This document shows, piece by piece, positions 18,995-27,504 of a DNA stretch of 64,000 nucleotides. How positions within the stretch are numbered: position 1 is the stretch's first letter; the number at the start of each line of letters is the position of its first letter. Under the pieces are notes generated by a model. The model had not been told where the DNA came from. It saw only the letters and a program-made list of their open reading frames with translations, and ran no database searches. The translations under genes were made by a program, and so were the position numbers. This DNA is from Pseudogracilibacillus sp037892545. Lineage in GTDB: Bacteria; Bacillota; Bacilli; Bacillales; Amphibacillaceae. The DNA lies in NCBI RefSeq assembly GCF_037892545.1, contig NZ_JBBKBG010000001.1:62001-126000 (forward strand), read 5' to 3'.

Positions 18995-19027
18995 AGACTA
19001 TGTTCTTTGATAAATTGGGCATAGTCT
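18995..19027 (+). terminator. Weak terminator-like hairpin after mnmA
   Basis: AGACTATG (18995-19002) pairs with CATAGTCT (19020-19027) across a 17-nt loop, followed by TTATCCGTTTT. The short stem and interrupted T-run suggest partial termination. Confidence 0.45.
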
Positions 19028-19057
19028 TTATCCGTTTTAATAATAGGGGTTGAATCG

Positions 19058-19708
19058 ATGGCAAAAGAAGAGAAAGCATTACAATACATGCTTGATGGAA
19101 ATTATGAAGCAGCAGCAAAAATATTTATCGAATTAATGGAAACAGAAAAAGAAGAACCACGTCATTTTATGCATTTCGGGAAACTACTATTTCAAATGAA
19201 ACAATATGAGGAAGCTGAAAGGTTTTTTCTAAAAGCAATCTCCTTAGATGAATCTAAGCCAGAGCATTTTTATAGTTTAGGAAATTTATATTACGAAACG
19301 AAATTATTTGATGATGCGATAAAAATGTTTCAACATACATTAAAATTAGGTTTGGATGAAAGTGATGTACATTTCATGCTTGGAATGAGTTATGTACAAA
19401 ATAATAATATTACTTTGTCCTTACCATATTTACAACGAAGTGCAGAACTTACAGAAGATGCAGAAAAGTCATTTCAATATGGTTTAAGTTTAGCGAAATT
19501 AAATTATTATGATGAAGCAAAAAACCAATTTATAAACGCCATAGAATTAGATGACACACATACTGATGCGATATATAATTTAGCGATCATATATGTACAT
19601 AAAAATGAACTAGAGCTTGCATTACAACATTTAGAAAAAGTGTTGGAACAAGTACCAGCACATAGTCTAGCTCTACAAGCTAAAAAGGAAATAGAAAAAC
19701 TATTTTAA
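19058..19708 (+). CDS. yrrB: Tetratricopeptide repeat protein (YrrB-like)
   Basis: 216-residue protein made almost entirely of TPR helical repeats. Recurrent units have the pattern HFYSLGNLYYETKLFDDAIK, with repeats near residues 1-33, 34-67, 68-101, 102-134, 135-168 and 169-202. TPR arrays bind partner proteins; no catalytic motif is seen. It lies between mnmA and recD2, where B. subtilis has yrrB. The partner is unknown; the neighbours suggest, but do not show, a link to tRNA modification. Confidence 0.8.
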   Translation: MAKEEKALQYMLDGNYEAAAKIFIELMETEKEEPRHFMHFGKLLFQMKQYEEAERFFLKAISLDESKPEHFYSLGNLYYETKLFDDAIKMFQHTLKLGLDESDVHFMLGMSYVQNNNITLSLPYLQRSAELTEDAEKSFQYGLSLAKLNYYDEAKNQFINAIELDDTHTDAIYNLAIIYVHKNELELALQHLEKVLEQVPAHSLALQAKKEIEKLF

Positions 19709-19777
19709 TAATGATATGAAAATGCTCTTTTTAAGAAAGAATAGTAAAAATGACCGAAACGATTGCGAGGTATAACG

Positions 19778-22201
19778 ATGGAAAATGAACAGATAGAAGA
19801 AACGTTATATATAACTGGAGAAATAGTGTTTACGATTTATGAAAATGTCGATCAACATTTCTCTATCGCAAAAATTAAAATAATCGAAACGAATGAAGAT
19901 TTTGATGAGAAAGAAATTGTCGTCAAAGGTCACTTTATACAATTACAAAAAGGGGTTGTATACCAGTTTTACGGGTCGCTGATCCAACATAAAAAGTTTG
20001 GTTTACAGTATGATGTGACCTCTTATCAAACATTTGTCCCCAAAACAGAAAAAGCGGTCATTCAATATTTATCAAGTGATATTTTCCCAGGTGTTGGTAA
20101 AAAAACTGCAACACGGATAGTGGAACATTTAGGAGAAAAGGCAATTGATAAAATACTAGACAATGAACAAGTATTACTTAGTATTCCAAACATGCGTAAG
20201 AAAACAGCAAACATCATTGCTAAAACAATACAAGAAAATCAAGGCTTTGAAAAAATCGCAGTTCTTCTTACAAAATATGGTGTTTCATTAAAAATGGCTC
20301 AACAATTATATAAAATATATAAAGATGAAACAATGGTTATATTACGTGAAAATCCATATCAATTTGTTTTTGAAGTAGAAGGATTTGGATTTTTAACCGC
20401 TGATAAAATTGCAGAGGTAAATGGAATGGACCGAGCAGATCCAAAACGAATTCAAGCTAGTTGTTTTCATGTGTTACAAGAAAGTGTATTTGCAGGACAT
20501 GTTTATTTACCACTAACACTATGTATGGAGCAAATGAAAAAAACATTACGTATCCCTCAAATTTCAGATAATCAAATAAAGGATGAAATAAAACGGATTG
20601 CGGAAGAAAAGAAAGTTATCTTATCGCAAAGTAATGTTTATATGCCAAGCTTATATTATGCGGAAGATCATTTTAGTGCACATATAAAGCGAATTATGCA
20701 AACGAAGATTGAAAACGAAACGACAGAAGCGGAACTTTTAAAAATAATCGGGCAAATTGAAGAAGAAGAATCGATTTATTATGGGGAACAACAATTTGAA
20801 GCGATGCGCGATGCTCTTCATGAAAAAGTAATGATTTTAACAGGTGGACCAGGAACAGGAAAAACAACTGTTATTAAAGGGATTTTAAAAGCTTATGCAG
20901 CTGTCCATGATGTTTCATTAGATTACCATGCATATAAAAATAAAAAAGATTTTCCTTTCATTTTAACAGCGCCGACAGGGCGTGCCGCAAAACGGATGCA
21001 AGAGTCTACCGGTTTAAAGGCAATGACGATTCACCGTCTTTTAGGATGGGACGGAGATAAAACATTTGAAAAAAATGAATATGAAAAACTTTCTGGTAAA
21101 TTATTAATTATAGATGAATTTTCAATGGTGGATACGTGGTTAGCAAATCATTTATTTAAAGCAATACCGTCAGATATGCAAGTATTAATCGTCGGTGATG
21201 AAGATCAACTTCCTTCCGTAGGACCTGGACAAGTATTGTCCGATTTATTGCATAGTAAACAAATTCCTGCTGTACAATTGAATGAAGTGTATCGTCAAGA
21301 AGAAGGATCGAAAATTATTCAGCTGGCACATCGTATTAAAAATGATGCATGTACACCGAATGATATCGTAAAAGAAAAAGACTTTAGTTTTTTACCATGT
21401 CAGGAGGACCAAGTGGTCGAGTTAGTAACAACCGTTATTTCTAGAGCGTTACAAAAAGATATTCCTATTCAACATATTCAAGTACTTGCACCAATGTATA
21501 AGACGCAAGCAGGAATTAATGCATTAAATAAAGCCATTCAACAATTAGTTAACCCACCAGCTAAGAAAAAACGGGAACGAACCTTTCAAGAAGTTGTTTA
21601 TCGTGTAGGAGATCGTGTCATTCAGCTCGTCAATCAGCCTGAAGACGGTGTATATAATGGAGATATTGGAGAAATCATTCAAATTTTTTCTGCAAAGGAA
21701 AATGAAGATAAAGAAGAGCAAATCATTATAAAATTTGATGAAAGAGAAGTAATTTATACACGCTCTGATTATATTAATTTTACACATGCATATTGTATCT
21801 CTATCCATAAATCACAAGGTAGTGAATTTCCCATCGTTATTTTGCCAATCGTTTGGACATATCGAAGAATGTTACGCAAAAATTTATTGTATACAGCGAT
21901 TACGAGAAGTAAAACGTCGCTTATTTTATGTGGGGAATTGGATGCATTTATGGAAGGGATTTATACGGTTGACACGAATGTTCGTTATACGACGTTACAG
22001 CAGTATATAAAAGAGAAACTACAAGGAGAGTTAGACGAGAAAAAAGAAGAGGAACCTTCCATTGCCACCGCTACAAATATTGAATCTGATACAAATACCG
22101 ATGTAGAAATAGTGGAAACATATGAATTGCCAGAACCTGTGCATGTGGATGATTTTACACCGTATGATTTTATGGAAGAGGAAGAGCAAACACGATTTTA
22201 A
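19778..22201 (+). CDS. recD2: RecD2-type 5'-3' DNA helicase
   Basis: 807-residue SF1B helicase that works without RecBC. It has an N-terminal OB-like and helix-hairpin-helix region (FPGVGKKTATRI near residue 105), Walker A GGPGTGKTT at 356-364, motif II IDEFSMVD near 446, and the C-terminal UvrD-like motif HAYCISIHKSQGSEFP near 670. The ATG at 19778 has GCGAGG 7 nt upstream; a TTG five codons earlier overlaps that RBS. In B. subtilis (YrrC) it contributes to replication-fork progression and repair. The acidic C-terminal tail is variable. Confidence 0.94.
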   Translation: MENEQIEETLYITGEIVFTIYENVDQHFSIAKIKIIETNEDFDEKEIVVKGHFIQLQKGVVYQFYGSLIQHKKFGLQYDVTSYQTFVPKTEKAVIQYLSSDIFPGVGKKTATRIVEHLGEKAIDKILDNEQVLLSIPNMRKKTANIIAKTIQENQGFEKIAVLLTKYGVSLKMAQQLYKIYKDETMVILRENPYQFVFEVEGFGFLTADKIAEVNGMDRADPKRIQASCFHVLQESVFAGHVYLPLTLCMEQMKKTLRIPQISDNQIKDEIKRIAEEKKVILSQSNVYMPSLYYAEDHFSAHIKRIMQTKIENETTEAELLKIIGQIEEEESIYYGEQQFEAMRDALHEKVMILTGGPGTGKTTVIKGILKAYAAVHDVSLDYHAYKNKKDFPFILTAPTGRAAKRMQESTGLKAMTIHRLLGWDGDKTFEKNEYEKLSGKLLIIDEFSMVDTWLANHLFKAIPSDMQVLIVGDEDQLPSVGPGQVLSDLLHSKQIPAVQLNEVYRQEEGSKIIQLAHRIKNDACTPNDIVKEKDFSFLPCQEDQVVELVTTVISRALQKDIPIQHIQVLAPMYKTQAGINALNKAIQQLVNPPAKKKRERTFQEVVYRVGDRVIQLVNQPEDGVYNGDIGEIIQIFSAKENEDKEEQIIIKFDEREVIYTRSDYINFTHAYCISIHKSQGSEFPIVILPIVWTYRRMLRKNLLYTAITRSKTSLILCGELDAFMEGIYTVDTNVRYTTLQQYIKEKLQGELDEKKEEEPSIATATNIESDTNTDVEIVETYELPEPVHVDDFTPYDFMEEEEQTRF

Positions 22202-22213
22202 ATTAATTTGTAT

Positions 22214-22253
22214 AAACCTCCCTTATATCACTCATATTATATTAGGGAGGTTT
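22214..22253 (+). terminator. Hairpin after recD2 containing the next RBS
   Basis: AAACCTCCCT (22214-22223) and AGGGAGGTTT (22244-22253) form a perfect 10-bp stem with a 20-nt loop, followed by TGTC. The 3' arm contains GGGAGG, the ribosome binding site of the following gene (ATG at 22258). It could terminate recD2 transcription or mask the RBS. Confidence 0.6.
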
Positions 22254-22257
22254 TGTC

Positions 22258-23292
22258 ATGTTTGAACGGTATATTCGACCTGTTAGTTTTATGATCGCTC
22301 TATACATATTTTTAATGATCCCGTTCATTCAAACGCTTGTGATGGCTTTGCTTTATCTCTTATTGCCATTTTTAATTGCTTATATTTTTGCATACTTATT
22401 GCGGCCCATTCAAAAGAAAATGGAAAAGTTTCCGTGGCATGACGGGATTAATATTGCTATGCTTATTCTTGGTCTTTTTTTAATGTTATTGCTTCTCGGA
22501 TATTTCTTTTATCGGACGATTTACGCAGAAAGTCTATTTTTGCATCCGAGCCAATTTTATAGAAACTGGCAGGCCCTTGCGATGCCGCTATATGAGACAC
22601 TTCCTGTTAAGATGCAAGAATCATTATTACATACACTATCTGTACCTTTAGAAAATATAAGTACCTTTAGTGTAACATTGCTTACGTATGCTACGAAAAT
22701 TACGGAATATATTATTTATTGCACCATCATTCCATTTATTATGTTTTTTATGATGAAAGATGGTGCAAAGTGGAAACAATGGATGTTGGACAAAGGGAGT
22801 ATAGAAAAACGGAGCAAATTTAATGCGTTATTACAAAAAATGGAACAGACAATTGGTCAATATGTAAAAGGACAATTATATGTAACAGCGATATTAACGG
22901 CTATTTTATGGGTGGTATATTATTGGATGGATCTTCCATTTGCATTTGTTTTAGCTCTTATGATGGGAGTATTAAATATCATTCCTTTCATCGGCGCCAT
23001 TTTTGGTACGGTTGTTGTCATGTTTGCGGCTAGTTTTATTGCTCCAATGTATATTTTCTATGTGGTCATCTTACATGTATTGGTCCAATTAATAGAAAAT
23101 AGCTTTATCACCCCTTTTATATTAGGAAAAACTGTTCAATTACACCCGATGATTGTTTTAATAGCGATGATTATTGCGGCACATGTAGCAGGATTTATTG
23201 GGGTTATTTGGAGTATTCCGATCGTCTTATGTATAAAGGTAATTTTAACCGATCGAAAAAATATAAAGCGGATAGAAAAAACAATAAACTAA
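22258..23292 (+). CDS. yrrI: AI-2E family transporter (YrrI-like permease)
   Basis: 344-residue membrane protein with about 8 hydrophobic segments in the AI-2E/PerM family. Early paired helices span roughly residues 10-50. A non-membrane stretch (about 95-150) follows. The conserved C-terminal block includes MGVLNIIPFIGAIFG and the near-terminal VAGFIGVIWSIPIV. Family members have been tied to autoinducer-2 export or Na+/H+ exchange, but the substrate here is unknown. The position before alaS matches yrrI of B. subtilis. The RBS lies inside a hairpin. Confidence 0.85.
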   Translation: MFERYIRPVSFMIALYIFLMIPFIQTLVMALLYLLLPFLIAYIFAYLLRPIQKKMEKFPWHDGINIAMLILGLFLMLLLLGYFFYRTIYAESLFLHPSQFYRNWQALAMPLYETLPVKMQESLLHTLSVPLENISTFSVTLLTYATKITEYIIYCTIIPFIMFFMMKDGAKWKQWMLDKGSIEKRSKFNALLQKMEQTIGQYVKGQLYVTAILTAILWVVYYWMDLPFAFVLALMMGVLNIIPFIGAIFGTVVVMFAASFIAPMYIFYVVILHVLVQLIENSFITPFILGKTVQLHPMIVLIAMIIAAHVAGFIGVIWSIPIVLCIKVILTDRKNIKRIEKTIN

Positions 23293-23419
23293 ATGTAAAA
23301 CCTTATATCATATGTAGTATATATTCCTATTACGAACCCATTATAAAGATGTTGTTAGGATGGGGAAAATATAAAATGTGATTAAAGGACAAAGGAAGTA
23401 TAGGCTTTTTGCAAGTAAA

Positions 23420-23448
23420 TTGACATTTACGCGTTTGTTCCTTATACT
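23420..23448 (+). promoter_or_regulatory. SigA promoter of the alaS T-box transcript
   Basis: TTGACA (23420-23425), a 17-bp spacer and TATACT (23443-23448). It lies upstream of the T-box leader in a 457-bp gap after yrrI. Confidence 0.88.
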
Positions 23449-23454
23449 AACGTT

Positions 23455-23692
23455 AAAATACGAAAAAATGATGAGAGTAAAAAGTATGTTCAGCATTATA
23501 TTTATAGAGAGGGGCGAATTTGGTGCAACGTCCTAATATGAGCGAACAGAAAGCTATTACTTGAGTGCGGCTCATACCCGACGTCAACATCACGTTACGA
23601 TGTAAAAGTGGTGAATTATATAATTCATAATTAGGGTGGTACCGCGAATAGAATCTCGTCCCTGCAATGTTGCAGAGAGGAGTTTTTTTATT
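23455..23692 (+). promoter_or_regulatory. T-box riboswitch before alaS
   Basis: The exact T-box core AGGGTGGTACCGCG is at 23633-23646. Stem I has GAGAG followed by GGGCG/CGTCC. In the specifier-loop region, TGTTC on the 5' side pairs with GAACA (23545-23549); Ala codons GCG (23542-23544) and GCT (23553-23555) are both candidate specifiers. A terminator with CTGCAA/TTGCAG at its tip and a run of seven T follows. Uncharged tRNA-Ala should induce alaS. Confidence 0.9.
23653..23690 (+). terminator. T-box-controlled terminator before alaS
   Basis: The hairpin runs from ACTC-like bases at 23653 through CTGCAA-TG-TTGCAG to GAGGAG, followed by TTTTTTT. The lower stem is imperfect, as in many T-box terminators. 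Confidence 0.75.
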
Positions 23693-23749
23693 TTTTTATA
23701 TACATAATGGCAACATAATAAAAATGAAACGAATGATGGAGGAAATAGG

Positions 23750-26389
23750 ATGAAAAAATTATCATCGGCTGAAGTAAGACAACTATTTTTAGACTTTTTC
23801 GAGCAAAAAGGGCATCAGGTAGAAAAAAGTGTTTCCCTCGTACCAAAAGATGATCCAAGTTTGTTATGGATTAACAGTGGGGTAGCAACATTAAAAAAAT
23901 ATTTTGATGGAACAATCGTCCCTGACAACCCCAAAATCGTCAATGCACAAAAAGCAATTCGTACGAACGATATCGAAAATGTTGGATTCACAGCTAGACA
24001 CCATACATTTTTTGAAATGTTAGGGAATTTTTCTATAGGTGATTACTTTAAAAAAGAAGCGATTCATTATGCGTGGGAATTTTTAACGAGCAAAGACTGG
24101 ATTGGTTTTGATCCTGAACGTCTTTCTGTAACGGTACATCCAGAAGATGATGAAGCATATAATATTTGGCTACACGAGATTCAATTACCGGAAGAACGTA
24201 TTATTCGTTTAGAAGAAAACTTTTGGGATATTGGAGAAGGACCGAGTGGACCAAATACAGAGATTTTTTATGACCGTGGAGAAAGTTGGGGAAATGATCC
24301 AACAGATCCTGAGTTATATCCAGGTGGAGAAAATGAACGTTATTTAGAAGTATGGAATTTAGTATTTTCTCAGTTCAATCATAATCCAGATGATACGTAT
24401 ACTCCATTACCGAAGAAAAATATTGATACAGGAATGGGATTAGAACGTTTAGTTTCTTTATTACAAGATGCAGAAACGAATTTTGATACAGATCTATTTT
24501 TACCAATAATTAGAAAAACGGAAAAAATAGCAAATGTTCCATATGGAAAAGCAACGGAAACAGATGCAGCATATAAAATTATTGCAGACCATATTCGTAC
24601 GGTAGCATTTGCGATAGGTGACCATGCACTACCATCGAACGAAGGAAGAGGGTATATTTTACGTCGTCTCATCCGTCGTGCAGTTCGTTACGCAAAGCAA
24701 ATCGGCATAGAAAAACCATTTATGTATACACTAGTGCCGACAGTGGCAGAAATTATGAAAGATTACTATCCGGAAGTACAAGAACAAGCAGATCATATTA
24801 TGAACATTATTAAAGTAGAAGAAGAGCGTTTCAATGAAACGTTAAATGATGGATTACAAAGATTAACGGAAATTATCGAAGAACAAAAAGCAACAGGAAA
24901 AAATGTTGTGCCCGGCGTAGATGTATTTAAATTATATGATACGTATGGATTCCCGAAAGAATTAACGGAAGAATATGTATTAGAATATGGTTTTACGATC
25001 GATGAAGCTGGTTTTGAAGAAGAAATGGAAAAACAACGTGCTCGAGCACGTGAAGCAAGAGAACAGACAAGCTCTATGCAAGTACAAAATGATATTTTAA
25101 CAAACATTCATGATAAAAGTACATTTATCGGTTATGATACTTTTGAAACAAACACAACGATTTTGAATTTAATTACAGAAGCTGGTTTCGTTACAGAAGC
25201 AACAGAAGGAGAAGAAGTGTCGATTATCTTGGAAGAAACACCTTTTTATGCTGAAAGTGGTGGGCAAGTTGCCGATAACGGTATCATTCAAAGTGCAAAT
25301 GGAAAAGCTATTGTTCAAGATGTACAAAAAACACCTAATGGGCAACATTTACATCAAGTGAAAGTTGTCGAAGGTACATTGCATAAAGAAGAATTGGTGA
25401 CAGCACAAATTAATCAAGAAATTAGAGATCAAATTGTGAAAAACCATACTGCTACACACCTTTTACACCAAGCATTACGTGATATACTAGGAAGTCATAT
25501 CCATCAAGCTGGTTCATTAGTCCGTGCAGATCGCTTACGTTTTGATTTTACACATTTTGAAGCGACGGATAAAGCAAGCTTGGAAAAGATTGAACAACTT
25601 GTCAATGAAAAAATATGGGAAAATATTCCTGTCGTCATTGAGTCTAAATCAATTGATGAGGCAAAAGCAATGGGAGCGATGGCACTTTTCGGTGAAAAAT
25701 ATGGTGATATCGTTCGTGTCGTTCAACTAGATAATTATAGCGTAGAATTATGTGGTGGATGTCATGTAAATAATAGTGCTGAGATTGGCTTATTTAAAAT
25801 TGTTTCCGAGAGTGGAATCGGTGCTGGTGTGAGAAGAATTGAAGCAGTGACGAGTAAAGAAGCGTATAAATATTTACAAGATAAATTAAATGTGTTAACA
25901 AAATTAAGCACGAAGTTAAAAACAAAAGATGATCAAGTTTTAACACGTGTTGATTCGTTATTAGATGATCTGAAACAATTACAACAAGAAAATGATTCCT
26001 TACAACAAAAACTATCGAATGAAACAACAAAAGAGCTAGTAAACAATATTACAACATACGAAGATGTTCAAATTTTAGCAGAACAAGTAAATGTAAAAGA
26101 TATGAATCAATTACGAAATATGATGGATACATTAAAAGAGCAATTACCGAACAGTGTTATTTTATTAGCGGCAGAAAATAACGGTAAAGTACAGTTAATA
26201 GCTGGTGTATCAAAAGACTTAATTGCTCGTGGGCTTCATGCCGGAAAATTAATCGGTGAAGCAGCGAAAAAATGCCAGGGTGGTGGCGGTGGTCGCCCAG
26301 ATATGGCACAAGCAGGTGGTAAGGATCCTTCAAAAATTAAGGATGCATTAGGAACCGCATTTTCATATGTAGAAAACCATTTAAAATAA
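23750..26389 (+). CDS. alaS: Alanyl-tRNA synthetase
   Basis: 879-residue class II synthetase. The catalytic core begins RQLFLDFFEQKGH near residue 10. The editing domain carries HTATHLLHQAL near 566 and the zinc-ligand motif CGGCHV near 668. The C-Ala domain ends with QGGGGGRPDMAQAGG near 845. The ATG is preceded by GGAGGAAATAGG. It is under T-box control. The following genes ireB-ruvX-yrzB reproduce the Bacillus order. Confidence 0.97.
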   Translation: MKKLSSAEVRQLFLDFFEQKGHQVEKSVSLVPKDDPSLLWINSGVATLKKYFDGTIVPDNPKIVNAQKAIRTNDIENVGFTARHHTFFEMLGNFSIGDYFKKEAIHYAWEFLTSKDWIGFDPERLSVTVHPEDDEAYNIWLHEIQLPEERIIRLEENFWDIGEGPSGPNTEIFYDRGESWGNDPTDPELYPGGENERYLEVWNLVFSQFNHNPDDTYTPLPKKNIDTGMGLERLVSLLQDAETNFDTDLFLPIIRKTEKIANVPYGKATETDAAYKIIADHIRTVAFAIGDHALPSNEGRGYILRRLIRRAVRYAKQIGIEKPFMYTLVPTVAEIMKDYYPEVQEQADHIMNIIKVEEERFNETLNDGLQRLTEIIEEQKATGKNVVPGVDVFKLYDTYGFPKELTEEYVLEYGFTIDEAGFEEEMEKQRARAREAREQTSSMQVQNDILTNIHDKSTFIGYDTFETNTTILNLITEAGFVTEATEGEEVSIILEETPFYAESGGQVADNGIIQSANGKAIVQDVQKTPNGQHLHQVKVVEGTLHKEELVTAQINQEIRDQIVKNHTATHLLHQALRDILGSHIHQAGSLVRADRLRFDFTHFEATDKASLEKIEQLVNEKIWENIPVVIESKSIDEAKAMGAMALFGEKYGDIVRVVQLDNYSVELCGGCHVNNSAEIGLFKIVSESGIGAGVRRIEAVTSKEAYKYLQDKLNVLTKLSTKLKTKDDQVLTRVDSLLDDLKQLQQENDSLQQKLSNETTKELVNNITTYEDVQILAEQVNVKDMNQLRNMMDTLKEQLPNSVILLAAENNGKVQLIAGVSKDLIARGLHAGKLIGEAAKKCQGGGGGRPDMAQAGGKDPSKIKDALGTAFSYVENHLK

Positions 26390-26461
26390 CATAAAAAGAT
26401 ATTATAATTTCACTATTCGTGGTAAAATGTAGACAAGCAATTGTTAAGCGAGGTGCTGACG

Positions 26462-26734
26462 ATGAGTTCAATTGATAAAACGATGAAATTTAGTTTTCAC
26501 GATGATCAGTATGATCAAGATATAAAAGAAACTTTGCTCACGATTCATAGTGCATTAAAAGAAAAGGGATATAATCCGATTAACCAAATTGTTGGTTATT
26601 TAATTTCAGGTGACCCGGCTTATATTCCGCGCTATAAAGATGCACGTAATCTTATCCGTAAATTAGAGCGGGATGAAATTATCGAAGAATTAGTGAAGTT
26701 TTATTTAGCTGATTTGAAGAAGGAACAACAATGA
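26462..26734 (+). CDS. ireB: IreB-family regulatory phosphoprotein
   Basis: 90-residue protein (UPF0297/IreB; YrzL in B. subtilis). The conserved opening MSSIDKTMKFSF contains a Thr-Met pair; in Enterococcus IreB, an N-terminal threonine is phosphorylated by the PASTA kinase IreK and modulates cephalosporin tolerance. The block YNPINQIVGYLISGDPAYIP is diagnostic. The ATG at 26462 has AGGTG 6 nt upstream; an upstream in-frame start has no such signal. It overlaps ruvX by 4 nt. Confidence 0.9.
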   Translation: MSSIDKTMKFSFHDDQYDQDIKETLLTIHSALKEKGYNPINQIVGYLISGDPAYIPRYKDARNLIRKLERDEIIEELVKFYLADLKKEQQ

Positions 26735-27147
26735 GGATATTATCGTTAGACGTAGGATCTAAAACAATCGGTGTTGCTGTTAGTGATGCCCTAAAAATTA
26801 CAGCACAAGGATTGACTACGATTTACTGGGATGAAAACGATATGTCATCAGCAGATAAAGCATTACGTGACATTATTGAACAACATGAAGTAAGCGAAAT
26901 TGTTGTCGGCTTACCAAAACATATGAATGGCTCATTAGGTGAACGGGGAGAAATATCGCAAATATATGCTCGGAGACTTGAGCGTGTATTTAACCTCCCT
27001 GTTCATTTATTAGATGAGCGGTTAACAACAGTTGCAGCTGAAAGAGTTTTACTAGAAGGTGATGTTAGTCGCAAGAAACGAAGTGAAATAATCGACAAAA
27101 TGGCGGCTGTCATCATTTTACAAAATTACTTAGAACAACAACCTTAG
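26731..27147 (+). CDS. ruvX: Holliday junction resolvase-like RuvX (YqgF)
   Basis: 138-residue RNase H-fold protein of the YqgF/RuvX family (YrrK). The first acidic motif is LSLDVGSKTIGVAVSD at residues 4-19. EIVVGLPKHMNGSLG follows near 60 and LLDERLTT near 97, with a terminal Asp (IIDKMAAV) near 121. It is implicated in 16S rRNA 5'-end processing or Holliday junction resolution; in Bacillota the role is not fixed. The start overlaps the ireB stop (ATGA). Confidence 0.93.
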   Translation: MRILSLDVGSKTIGVAVSDALKITAQGLTTIYWDENDMSSADKALRDIIEQHEVSEIVVGLPKHMNGSLGERGEISQIYARRLERVFNLPVHLLDERLTTVAAERVLLEGDVSRKKRSEIIDKMAAVIILQNYLEQQP

Positions 27148-27158
27148 GAGGTTAAACA

Positions 27159-27449
27159 ATGAGCTTAGAACCAAATGAAAGAATTACTATTCCAGATGAA
27201 AATGGGGAAGAACATTTATTTGAAGTGTTAACACAATTTGATATTGAAGAGAATGGTCAATCGTACATAGCAGTAATTCCTGTGGAACAATCCGACGATG
27301 AAGAAGTAGATGTATTTGCATTTCGTTATGAAGATGATGAAAAAGATGAAAATCAATTTAAAATTTTCGCAATTGAAGATGATGCGGAATGGGATTTAGT
27401 TGAAGAGACTTTAAATACTGTTTTAGATGATGGAAATAACTTATTGTAA
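27159..27449 (+). CDS. yrzB: DUF1292 protein (YrzB-like)
   Basis: 96-residue highly acidic protein (ITIPDENGEEHLFEVL, then many Asp and Glu). The DUF1292 family always sits beside ireB and ruvX in Bacillota, but no activity is known. RBS TAGGAGG is 8-10 nt before the ATG. The stop codon lies in the loop of a hairpin that ends the gene. Confidence 0.85.
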   Translation: MSLEPNERITIPDENGEEHLFEVLTQFDIEENGQSYIAVIPVEQSDDEEVDVFAFRYEDDEKDENQFKIFAIEDDAEWDLVEETLNTVLDDGNNLL

Positions 27450-27460
27450 AATAAGTTATT
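27435..27460 (+). terminator. Hairpin over the yrzB stop codon
   Basis: AATAACTTAT (27435-27444) pairs perfectly with ATAAGTTATT (27451-27460), with the TAA stop in the loop. The stem is AT-rich and followed by TTATCT, so it is at most a weak terminator. Confidence 0.4.
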
Positions 27461-27488
27461 TTATCTGTATTTATACCTATACAGATAA
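27461..27488 (+). promoter_or_regulatory. Hairpin directly before the mltG RBS
   Basis: TTATCTGTAT (27461-27470) and ATACAGATAA (27479-27488) form a perfect 10-bp stem with an 8-nt loop. The RBS GGAG starts 2 nt later at 27491. It is stacked on the preceding hairpin, so the whole yrzB-mltG junction can fold as two tandem stems. Confidence 0.5.
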
Positions 27489-27504
27489 AAGGAGTAAATA
27501 TGCG

